This document shows, piece after piece, positions 25,385 through 32,109 of a DNA stretch of 32,109 nt. The notes beneath the pieces were generated by a model, which was not told where the DNA came from, did no database searches, and saw only the letters and a program-made list of their open reading frames with translations. The first letter of the stretch is position 1. Each line of letters begins with the position of its first letter. Source of the stretch: an uncultured Actinomycetes bacterium (lineage in GTDB: Bacteria > Actinomycetota > Acidimicrobiia > Acidimicrobiales > Ilumatobacteraceae); NCBI GenBank assembly GCA_937876415.1, contig CALEHE010000107.1:1-32109 (forward strand), given 5' to 3'. The position numbers and the translations under genes are program-made.

Positions 25385-26782
25385 ATGCGCCCCGTGCTGA
25401 CCCCGAAACAGATGCGCGTTCTTGACGCTGAAGCCATCACTGCGGGAACACCGGTTGATGTTTTGATTGGCCGTGCTGGTGCCGCTGTCGCTCGGGCTGC
25501 CAAGCGCATGATGGGCGGGCTGTATGGCCGCACGGTGGTCGTGATTACTGGCAAAGGGAACAATGGTGCTGATGGCCGCGTGACTGCTCGATTGCTGGCC
25601 GATCAAGGAGTTCGCGTGCATGTCATTGACGCCGAGCACATGCCGTTACGCCTACCCGTGAGTGACCTCATCATTGATGCCGCCTTTGGAACTGGTTTTC
25701 GTGGTGAATGGAGCCCGCCAGCAACTCAAGGCGTTCCCGTTTTGGCAGTCGATATTCCGAGCGGAATTGATGGCCTGACGGGTCTCGCTGTACCCGATAC
25801 ATGGCAGGCGACTCGCACCGTCACCTTTGTGGCGTTGAAGCCAGGCTTATTGTTGGGGGCGGGTCGAGCCTTATGCGGTGACGTTGAGCTTGTTGATATT
25901 GGTATCAACCTCGGTATGGGCAACGTTGATATCAACGAAGTTGACCGGAGCGATGTTTCGCAATGGGTTCCACAACGCCCATTTGATTCACACAAATGGA
26001 AAGCGGCGTTGTACGCAGTCGCCGGAAGTTCCGGAATGATGGGTGCCGCTAATTTGTGCAGTGCATCGGCGTTGCGAGCAGGTGCTGGCATTGTGCACGT
26101 TGCATCACCTGGCATCGTGAGCGATCGCAGCACATCAACTGAAATCGTGCGCCGAGCTTTGCCAGCCTTGGGTTGGTCACATGAAGTGCTTGATGATCTC
26201 TCGCGCTTTAAAGCGATCGTCATCGGACCAGGACTTGGCCGCGACGAAGGAACTGTCAGTGAGGCGCGACGCATCATTGCTGGTGCACATATTCCGATGG
26301 TCATTGATGGTGACGGCTTATTCGCCGTTGCTTGGGGTGGCGAAGGAGCCCGCGACATTGTGCGCGCTCGTGCCGCCGGCACGGTGTTGACTCCGCACGA
26401 TGGTGAGTTCACCACACTTCTTGGTCATGCACCATCACATGATCGCATTACGAGTGCTCGTCGTTTAGCGAGCGATACAAATTGTATTTGCTTATTAAAG
26501 GGAACCACAACTGTTGTCGCCGAACCTTCTGGCGAAGTCTTAATGGTGGCAAACGGTGATCAACGTTTAGCAACAGCCGGAACTGGTGATGTGTTGGCTG
26601 GAATCATCGGTGCATTGTTGGCTCAAGGAGTCTCGCCATTCCATGCCGCCGCAAGTGGCGCCTGGATTCATGGTTACGCCGCTTCATTGTTTAACGCCGA
26701 TGAAGGCTTGATTGCGTCTGATTTGGTAGACCTCATTCCGTTGGCTTTGTCGCATATGCGACATGTTGGTTCACAGGACTGA
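25385..26782 (+). CDS. nnr: Bifunctional NAD(P)HX epimerase / ADP-dependent dehydratase
   Basis: A 465-residue fusion that repairs hydrated NAD(P)H. The N-terminal epimerase domain (about 1-190) has GKGNNGADG (56-64; usually GNNGGDG), DAAFGTG and VDIPSGIDG. The C-terminal kinase-fold dehydratase has GSSGMMG (214-220), GPGLGRDEG (281-289), LTPHDGE (335-341) and TAGTGDVLAG (397-406) with the catalytic Asp402. The epimerase domain is somewhat compact. ATG 25385 starts directly at the homology; the frame is open upstream into acpS. It lies between acpS and alr as in many actinobacteria. Confidence 0.95.
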   Translation: MRPVLTPKQMRVLDAEAITAGTPVDVLIGRAGAAVARAAKRMMGGLYGRTVVVITGKGNNGADGRVTARLLADQGVRVHVIDAEHMPLRLPVSDLIIDAAFGTGFRGEWSPPATQGVPVLAVDIPSGIDGLTGLAVPDTWQATRTVTFVALKPGLLLGAGRALCGDVELVDIGINLGMGNVDINEVDRSDVSQWVPQRPFDSHKWKAALYAVAGSSGMMGAANLCSASALRAGAGIVHVASPGIVSDRSTSTEIVRRALPALGWSHEVLDDLSRFKAIVIGPGLGRDEGTVSEARRIIAGAHIPMVIDGDGLFAVAWGGEGARDIVRARAAGTVLTPHDGEFTTLLGHAPSHDRITSARRLASDTNCICLLKGTTTVVAEPSGEVLMVANGDQRLATAGTGDVLAGIIGALLAQGVSPFHAAASGAWIHGYAASLFNADEGLIASDLVDLIPLALSHMRHVGSQD

Positions 26783-26784
26783 AG

Positions 26785-27906
26785 ATGGGCGCTCGAGCAG
26801 CTTGGATTGATATTGATCTGGATGCGGTACGCCACAACGTCGGCTATCTGCGTTCATTGGTTGGCGAAGCCAAAGTCATGGTCGTCGTGAAAGCTAATGG
26901 TTATGGCCATGGCGCGGTTCAGGTTGCTGAAGCGGCGCTTGAAGCTGGAGCCCATGGACTGTGCGTTGCTTTGGTTCAAGAAGGAATTGAATTACGGCGC
27001 GCCGGAATTGAAAGTCCGATTCTTGTTTTGTCGGAGCAACCCCTTGATCAAGTGGGTGACATCGTTGCGCATGGTCTGATTGCAACCGCATATTCGGTTT
27101 CCTTTATTGATGCGTTGGAACAAGAAGTACGACTGCGCAATGTGGTGGGTCAAGAGGTACATCTCAAGATTGACACGGGGATGAATCGAGTTGGATGTAA
27201 ACCAAGCGACGCGGTTGAATTGGGTGGACGCATCATGGCTCGGTCTCCCGAACTTGTTTTGGGTGGAGTTTTCACGCACTTGGCAACCGCCGATGATCTT
27301 GAAAGCGATTTCACAGATCAACAAATTTCAAAGTTTGATATGACCATTGCTGCACTCAAGAAAGCCGGAGTTGAAACGGGTTGGATTCATATCGCCAATT
27401 CAGCCGGAGCGATTGGGCATAGCCATTCGCATCGCGACATGGTGCGCGTAGGGATTGCGCTGTATGGCATCGCTCCAGATATTGCGATTGAAGATATGTG
27501 CACCGATCTACGTCCAGCGTTGTCGTTAAAGGCCCAAGTTTCATTTGTGAAACGAGTGACGGCTGGCGAGGGTGTTTCGTATGGTCAGCGTCACCATTTT
27601 GAGAAAGCGACAGCGGTGGCAACTGTTCCACTGGGTTATGCCGACGGCGTGCCCCGAAGATTGTCGGCTGTTGGTGGAGAGGTCTTGATTGGTGGTCGTC
27701 GTTGCCTGATCGTGGGAGTCATCACCATGGACCAACTAATGGTTGACGTGGGCGATCACACCGTTGTGGTTGGCGATGAGGTTGTCGTCATCGGTGCACA
27801 AGGCAGCGAATCAGTTTCTGCCAACGAATGGGGTCGTCGACTTGGGACGATTGGCTACGAAATCGTTTGTGGCCTCTCGAACCGTCTCCCGCGTCACTAC
27901 CGTTAG
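26785..27906 (+). CDS. alr: Alanine racemase
   Basis: A 373-residue PLP enzyme supplying D-alanine for peptidoglycan. PLP binds Lys36 in VVVKANGYGHG; the second catalytic residue is Tyr266 in GEGVSYGQRH. HLKIDTGMNRVG and VRVGIALYGIAP are further signatures. Length is normal. It starts 2 bp after nnr. Its stop TAG forms part of a TANNNT element before tsaE. Confidence 0.97.
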   Translation: MGARAAWIDIDLDAVRHNVGYLRSLVGEAKVMVVVKANGYGHGAVQVAEAALEAGAHGLCVALVQEGIELRRAGIESPILVLSEQPLDQVGDIVAHGLIATAYSVSFIDALEQEVRLRNVVGQEVHLKIDTGMNRVGCKPSDAVELGGRIMARSPELVLGGVFTHLATADDLESDFTDQQISKFDMTIAALKKAGVETGWIHIANSAGAIGHSHSHRDMVRVGIALYGIAPDIAIEDMCTDLRPALSLKAQVSFVKRVTAGEGVSYGQRHHFEKATAVATVPLGYADGVPRRLSAVGGEVLIGGRRCLIVGVITMDQLMVDVGDHTVVVGDEVVVIGAQGSESVSANEWGRRLGTIGYEIVCGLSNRLPRHYR

Positions 27907-27909
27907 GCT
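27904..27909 (+). promoter_or_regulatory. Candidate -10 element for leaderless tsaE
   Basis: TAGGCT fits TANNNT, overlaps the alr stop codon and ends 6 bp before GTG 27916. There is no Shine-Dalgarno before that GTG. This would allow transcription to start at tsaE within the operon. Confidence 0.3.
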
Positions 27910-27915
27910 TTCGGG

Positions 27916-28404
27916 GTGATTTCGTTATCGATTCGCTCGCTTGCCGACACTCATGGTGTGGCTGAAGCGTTGGCGCAATTAGTGCGCACGGGCGACATCA
28001 TTGTTTTGGCTGGCGAAATGGGTGCCGGTAAAACGGCCTTCGCTCAAGGCTTTGGTGCAGCGCTCGGAGTTGACGAACCCATCACGAGCCCCACCTTTAC
28101 TTTGGTGCACACCTACGACACCGGTCGTGTGACGTTGCATCATGTCGATCTGTACCGTCTCGACAAATTGTCTGAAGTTTCTGATCTCGCTCTTCATGAA
28201 ATGGTTGATGGAGACGGAGTCATGCTCGTCGAGTGGGGAGACGTTGCATCCGAACTTTTGGGAGATCATCTCGAAGTATTCCTACGTCATAACACCGAAC
28301 ATGCCGATGATGAACGATCAATCGTGATTCATAGTGTCGGTATGCAATGGGCATCACGTCTTGAACGTTTGAAGACCGCTTTAACATTATGGCTTGAGGA
28401 CTAG
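27916..28404 (+). CDS. tsaE: tRNA t6A synthesis ATPase TsaE
   Basis: A 162-residue P-loop ATPase that works with TsaB and TsaD in making N6-threonylcarbamoyl-adenosine at tRNA position 37. Walker A is GEMGAGKT (33-40); the family motif ITSPTFTLVHTY and HHVDLYRL follow, then VEWGD. The start is GTG 27916, 9 bp after alr, with no Shine-Dalgarno. tsaB starts 4 bp after the stop, and tsaD is three genes on, so the t6A set is together except for tsaC. Confidence 0.95.
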   Translation: MISLSIRSLADTHGVAEALAQLVRTGDIIVLAGEMGAGKTAFAQGFGAALGVDEPITSPTFTLVHTYDTGRVTLHHVDLYRLDKLSEVSDLALHEMVDGDGVMLVEWGDVASELLGDHLEVFLRHNTEHADDERSIVIHSVGMQWASRLERLKTALTLWLED

Positions 28405-28408
28405 GGCC

Positions 28409-29116
28409 ATGCTCACACTCGGAATTGAAACGGCTACCGAACGCGTGAGTGTCGCGCTTGGTGATCATGATGGGGTTATTGGGTCAATTGATATCACGCG
28501 TGGTCGTCGTCATGCCGAAACTCTGACTCCGGCAATTGAATTTCTCTGTCGCCAAGCCGACGTCAAGATTGATGAAGTGGCTGTTGTGGCAGTTGATGTT
28601 GGTCCAGGATTGTTCACTGGCATGCGCGTTGGAATCGCTGCAGCCAAGGCCATCGCTCTTGCATTGCACATTCCGATGATCGCGATGTCGAGTCTTGATC
28701 TTTTGGCGTATCCATTGCGCCGCACCGATCAACTCCTCGCATCAGTGATTGATGCACGTAAGGGTGAAGTGTTCTACGCGTTCTTTCGCCGGACCGATAA
28801 TGGCATTCAGCGTGTCCTTGAGCCGATGGTCGGTTCAATTGATGATCTGATTTCTGATCTGTTAGGCCGCGGCCAAGAAACCTTGTGTGTGGGCGATGGG
28901 GCAGTGCGTTATCGCGAAGAAATTGTTGCCGGATTCGCGACTGATTTTGCGGGCTCGTCGTATTCGTTCCCAAGTGCTTCTGCTTTAGTTGAAATGGCAC
29001 ATCTAAAAGCACTGAAAGAAGATTGGGTTGAACCCCACCAGATTGAAGCAATGTATTTACGTCAGCCCGATGCCGAGATCAATTGGTCAACTCGCAATTC
29101 TGGAGCCGGACGATGA
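28409..29116 (+). CDS. tsaB: tRNA t6A synthesis protein TsaB
   Basis: A 235-residue ASKHA-fold protein, the non-catalytic partner of TsaD. It begins MLTLGIETATERVSVALG and carries VDVGPGLFTGMRVGIAAAKA (about 60-80), the family signature. The metal histidines of TsaD are lacking, as expected. ATG 28409 is chosen over an in-frame TTG at 28394, inside the tsaE end, because homology starts at the ATG. Its stop overlaps the rimI start by 4 bp (ATGA). Confidence 0.95.
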   Translation: MLTLGIETATERVSVALGDHDGVIGSIDITRGRRHAETLTPAIEFLCRQADVKIDEVAVVAVDVGPGLFTGMRVGIAAAKAIALALHIPMIAMSSLDLLAYPLRRTDQLLASVIDARKGEVFYAFFRRTDNGIQRVLEPMVGSIDDLISDLLGRGQETLCVGDGAVRYREEIVAGFATDFAGSSYSFPSASALVEMAHLKALKEDWVEPHQIEAMYLRQPDAEINWSTRNSGAGR

Positions 29117-29664
29117 GTATCGTGTCGCGTTTTCTGAAGCCATCAAGCGATGACACCAATGGCATCTCAATTGAACCAATGCGTCGTCGACATGTGCGTG
29201 AAATTTTGGCGATTGAAGAAAACGTGTACCCGAAGCCGTGGACATCGGGTGTGTTCTCAAGTGAGATTGATCTAGCTCGTCGTGGTGAGCGCTACTACGT
29301 GGTCGCAAAAGACAGCGAAGAGGTGGTGGGGTATGCCGGTCTCATGTTTGCTCTTGATGAAGCACACGTCACCAACATTGCCGTTAACCCAACGCGGCAT
29401 CGCCAAGGAATCGCCCGTTTATTGATGGCGCACATCGCACAACAAGCAATTGTGCACAAGTCTGAGGCACTGACTCTTGAAGTGCGGGTGAGTAATACGG
29501 CAGCCCAAGAGTTGTATCGGCATTTTGGCTTTGCCCCGGCCGGAGTTCGCCAGCGCTATTACGAAAACACCGAAGATGCTCTAGTTATGTGGGCGCACGA
29601 TATTCAGGATGCCGCGTACCAAACTCGACTTGAAAATGTCATGCGGGGGAGTGCGACCTCATGA
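29113..29664 (+). CDS. rimI: Ribosomal-protein-alanine N-acetyltransferase (GNAT)
   Basis: A 183-residue GNAT enzyme, likely RimI. The acetyl-CoA loop is TRHRQGIARLL (about 94-104) after VTNIAVNP; the C-terminal motif YRHFGFAPAGVRQRYYENTEDALVMW is characteristic when read in parts (HFGFAPAG, YYENTEDA). RimI acetylates the N-terminus of S18 in E. coli; in actinobacteria it may act on several proteins. ATG 29113 overlaps the tsaB stop and has GGAG upstream, so it is preferred to a TTG at 29083. About 18 N-terminal residues are extra. It overlaps tsaD by 4 bp. Confidence 0.92.
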   Translation: MSIVSRFLKPSSDDTNGISIEPMRRRHVREILAIEENVYPKPWTSGVFSSEIDLARRGERYYVVAKDSEEVVGYAGLMFALDEAHVTNIAVNPTRHRQGIARLLMAHIAQQAIVHKSEALTLEVRVSNTAAQELYRHFGFAPAGVRQRYYENTEDALVMWAHDIQDAAYQTRLENVMRGSATS

Positions 29665-30716
29665 GCGGTTTCACCCCGAACAACCTCGTTGTCAATGAAT
29701 CAACCGTCATCTTGGCGATTGAAACAAGTTGTGATGAAACGGCTGCCTCGATTGTGATGGGTGGCAACGACATCTTGAGCAGTGTGGTCAGCACACAGAT
29801 TGATTTGCATGCTCAATACGGTGGAGTCGTCCCCGAAATCGCCGGGCGTGCCCATCTTGATTTGTTGAATCCAGTCATTGCGCAAGCCATTTCTGAAGCA
29901 GGAATTAGTGAGTCACGCGTTGATGCGGTTGCTGCAACCCATGGTCCTGGACTCATTGGCGCCCTATTGATTGGCGTGTCGGCAGCTAAAGCCTTGGCCT
30001 ACACCTGGGATGTTCCGTACATTGGCGTCAATCACCTTGAAGCACATTTGTATGCAGGTTTACTTGAAGATCCAACGTTAGAACTGCCACTCGTTGTGCT
30101 CTTAGTTTCTGGTGGTCACACGATGCTGATCGAAATGCGTGGACATGGCGAATACAAATTGCTGGGTCGCACGATCGATGATGCAGCCGGTGAAGCATTC
30201 GACAAGGTTGCGCGATTCTTAGATCTTGGTTATCCAGGCGGGCCAGCGATTGATGCCATTGCCCGCACTGGTAATGCGCAGGCCATCGATTTCCCACGAG
30301 GGATGTTGCATGACGGACTTGATTTCAGTTTCAGTGGGCTTAAAACATCAGTCGTGAACTACGTGCGCAAGAACCCCAATGTCAACACCGCCGATGTAGC
30401 CGCTTCATTTCAGTGGGCGGTTGTTGATGTGTTGCTGAATAAGGCTCGCAAGGCGGCTGATTCTGTCGGTGCTAAGGGATTAGTTCTTGGTGGTGGTGTA
30501 GCAGCGAACTCGTTGTTGCGAGAGAAATTTACCGAGATGTGTGCAGCCGATGGACGACAAGGATTGTTACCGAGTCGCACGATGTGTACTGATAACGCGG
30601 CAATGATCGGCAGCGCTGCGTGGTATCGCTTACGTAGTGATGGCCCAACGGCACTTGATTCTGGCGGATTTCCGAATTTGCGTTTGCCACTGATTGATTC
30701 GAGCTGGTCACGATGA
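29661..30716 (+). CDS. tsaD: tRNA t6A transferase TsaD
   Basis: A 351-residue TsaD, the catalytic subunit that transfers threonylcarbamoyl to A37. Metal ligands are His125 and His129 (NHLEAH) and Asp311 (CTDNAAMIG). The start of the fold is ILAIETSCDETAASIV; the KAE1 loop has THGPGLIGALLIGVSAAK. About 15 residues precede the fold. ATG 29661 overlaps rimI (ATGA), with GGGGAG upstream. dusB starts inside its last codons. Confidence 0.97.
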   Translation: MSGFTPNNLVVNESTVILAIETSCDETAASIVMGGNDILSSVVSTQIDLHAQYGGVVPEIAGRAHLDLLNPVIAQAISEAGISESRVDAVAATHGPGLIGALLIGVSAAKALAYTWDVPYIGVNHLEAHLYAGLLEDPTLELPLVVLLVSGGHTMLIEMRGHGEYKLLGRTIDDAAGEAFDKVARFLDLGYPGGPAIDAIARTGNAQAIDFPRGMLHDGLDFSFSGLKTSVVNYVRKNPNVNTADVAASFQWAVVDVLLNKARKAADSVGAKGLVLGGGVAANSLLREKFTEMCAADGRQGLLPSRTMCTDNAAMIGSAAWYRLRSDGPTALDSGGFPNLRLPLIDSSWSR

Positions 30717-31870
30717 AGCCACTCAAGATTGGCAGTATTGAATTGGCATCACCCATTGTGTTGGCGCCGATGGCTGGCGTGACCAATGCGCCGTTTCGAA
30801 CACTGTGTCGCGAATTCGCTTCGGGCCTGATGTACGTCAACGAAATGGTGATGGCAACTGCGTTGGTTCACGGCAGTGCCAAAACAGAACGCATGGTCAC
30901 TTTTGCTCCCGATGAATCACCGCGCAGTTTGCAGTTGTACGGGAGCGACCCGATTATGTTGGCGCGCGCGGTGACCAAACTGTGTGAGAACGACATCGTT
31001 GATCACATTGATATGAACTTTGGTTGCCCGGTTGCCAAAGTGACTCGCAAAGGTGGCGGTGCTGCGGTACCTGCGAAGCCAAACTTGTTGCGGGCAATTA
31101 TGAAAGCAGCGGTGAAAGCTGCTGAGCCTTACGGCATTCCGGTGACGGCGAAATTTCGTATCGGTGTTGACGAAGATCTCATTACCTATCTGAATACTGG
31201 TCGTATTGCTGAAGAAGAAGGTATTGCCTCTATTGCACTGCATGCTCGCACTGCTGAACAGCATTACAGCGGTACGGCCCGCTGGGACACTATTGCTGCA
31301 CTCAAACAAGCAGTCACGTCAATTCCGGTTTTAGGCAACGGAGATATTTGGACAGCTGACGACGCTGTGCGCATGGTGACCGAAACTGGTTGCGATGGTG
31401 TCGTGATTGGCCGCGGTTGTCTTGGTCGACCATGGCTCTTTGAAGATTTGGCCGATGCGTTCAACGGTCGTGAAGTGAAGGCACCGCGCACGTTGGGTTT
31501 TGTTGTTGATGTGATGAAGCGTCACTTGCGAACTTTGGTTGATCACTTTGGTGATGACAGTTCAGGTACGTCACGTGGCGTCCGCGATTTTCGTAAACAC
31601 GTGTCGTGGTATCTCACTGGTTATCCAGTTGGTGGTGAAGTGCGTCATCGTTTGGCAACTGCTGATTCAATAGCGGCCTTTGATGCAATTCTTGACGAGA
31701 TGATTGAACGCAATGGCGCCGATATGACTGTGGTTGAAGGTGGCGAGAGTTTGCGTCGAGGCAAGACCAGCGGACCGATCAAGGTTTCATTGCCCGAAGG
31801 ATTCCGCGGTTGTCTTGATGACATGACTGTGCCCGATGACGATTCAGAGATGGCTATTTCGGGTGGCTGA
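30713..31870 (+). CDS. dusB: tRNA-dihydrouridine synthase
   Basis: A 385-residue flavin enzyme reducing uridines in the tRNA D-loop. The FMN barrel starts LAPMAGVTNAPFRTLC; the catalytic cysteine is Cys105 in DMNFGCPVAKVTRKGGG; later come PVTAKFRIG, ALHARTAEQHYSGTARW, PVLGNGDIW and DGVVIGRGCLGRPWLF. The C-terminal helical domain is present (about 260-340), then a loose Glu/Asp/Gly tail to the end. It is closest to the DusB (Nif3-like) branch, but the exact position modified cannot be read. ATG 30713 overlaps the tsaD stop (ATGA). Confidence 0.93.
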   Translation: MKPLKIGSIELASPIVLAPMAGVTNAPFRTLCREFASGLMYVNEMVMATALVHGSAKTERMVTFAPDESPRSLQLYGSDPIMLARAVTKLCENDIVDHIDMNFGCPVAKVTRKGGGAAVPAKPNLLRAIMKAAVKAAEPYGIPVTAKFRIGVDEDLITYLNTGRIAEEEGIASIALHARTAEQHYSGTARWDTIAALKQAVTSIPVLGNGDIWTADDAVRMVTETGCDGVVIGRGCLGRPWLFEDLADAFNGREVKAPRTLGFVVDVMKRHLRTLVDHFGDDSSGTSRGVRDFRKHVSWYLTGYPVGGEVRHRLATADSIAAFDAILDEMIERNGADMTVVEGGESLRRGKTSGPIKVSLPEGFRGCLDDMTVPDDDSEMAISGG

Positions 31871-31891
31871 CGTATCAATGGTTGATTTTTT

Positions 31892-32109
31892 ATGACGGTG
31901 ATTTTGGGTTCGGGTTCGCCGCGACGACTTGAGTTGTTGCGCAGGGTTGGCATTGAGCCGCGCGTGGTGTCACCCGATATCGATGAGTCAGTTCTTGAAG
32001 GCGAGTTGCCTGCTGATTATGTACGACGTTTGGCCTCGGCGAAATTAGATGCAGTCATGAAAAATGTGGGTGCCGTGAACGTTGGGGCCATCGTGATTGC
32101 CGCCGACAC
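31892..32109 (+). CDS. maf: Maf-like nucleotide pyrophosphatase, N-terminal part
   Basis: The first 72 codons of a Maf protein, open to the window end. It begins MTVILGSGSPRRLELLRRVG, the Maf signature, followed by PDIDES and SAKLDAV. Maf proteins hydrolyse non-canonical or canonical nucleoside triphosphates and affect septum formation. ATG 31892 is preceded by a T-run and no Shine-Dalgarno. It lies 21 bp after dusB. Confidence 0.92.
   Translation, partial: MTVILGSGSPRRLELLRRVGIEPRVVSPDIDESVLEGELPADYVRRLASAKLDAVMKNVGAVNVGAIVIAAD

Noticed and set aside
25726-26415. Long open frame on the - strand (229 residues)
   Set aside because: It is antisense to nnr, has no recognisable domain and has a composition typical of shadow frames.

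Overview
The window is a bacterial chromosome segment with every gene on the + strand. It runs through the end of the str/tuf region, the S10, spc and alpha ribosomal-protein operons, the rplM-rpsI pair, and a housekeeping run of glmM, an enlarged glmS, acpS, nnr, alr, tsaE, tsaB, rimI, tsaD, dusB and maf. The order rplM-rpsI-glmM-glmS-acpS-nnr-alr-tsaE-tsaB-rimI-tsaD is typical of Actinobacteria (Actinomycetota). The moderate G+C, the zinc-ribbon S14 and L36, and several probable leaderless starts agree with that. A member of the Acidimicrobiia is my best guess, but that is inference without a search.

Layout. Bases 1-455: end of tuf, then rpsJ (S10), closed by a strong intrinsic terminator. 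Bases 528-2993: two genes foreign to a ribosomal operon, a membrane-anchored HtrA/DegP-type protease and an alpha/beta hydrolase. Bases 2994-3294: a gene-free leader with a perfect 11-bp palindrome and a series of RNA hairpins. Bases 3295-12748: L3, L4, L23, L2, S19, L22, S3, L16, L29, S17, L14, L24, L5, S14, S8, L6, L18, S5, L30, L15. Bases 12797-14823: secY and adk, with no map gene after adk. Bases 15040-18296: infA, rpmJ, rpsM, rpsK, rpsD, rpoA, rplQ. Bases 18339-20117: truA, rplM, rpsI. Bases 20129-32109: cell-wall precursor genes (glmM, glmS, alr), acpS, NAD(P)HX repair, the t6A tRNA-modification genes (tsaE, tsaB, tsaD) with rimI, dusB, and the start of maf.

The genes serve ribosome assembly, translation initiation, transcription, protein export and nucleotide balance, followed by UDP-GlcNAc and D-alanine supply and tRNA modification. 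Most neighbours are within 30 bp or overlap by 1-4 bp, so a few long transcripts probably cover the whole window.

Most worth a second look: (1) infA has no ATG, GTG or TTG start and appears to begin at CTG behind an ideal Shine-Dalgarno, recalling the autoregulatory AUU start of infC; (2) the GlmS-position protein has 1136 residues, nearly twice the usual size, with an insertion inside the glutaminase domain and about 300 extra C-terminal residues; (3) the split S10 operon with its structured rplC leader. No IS elements, tRNA genes, CRISPR arrays or pseudogenes were seen.
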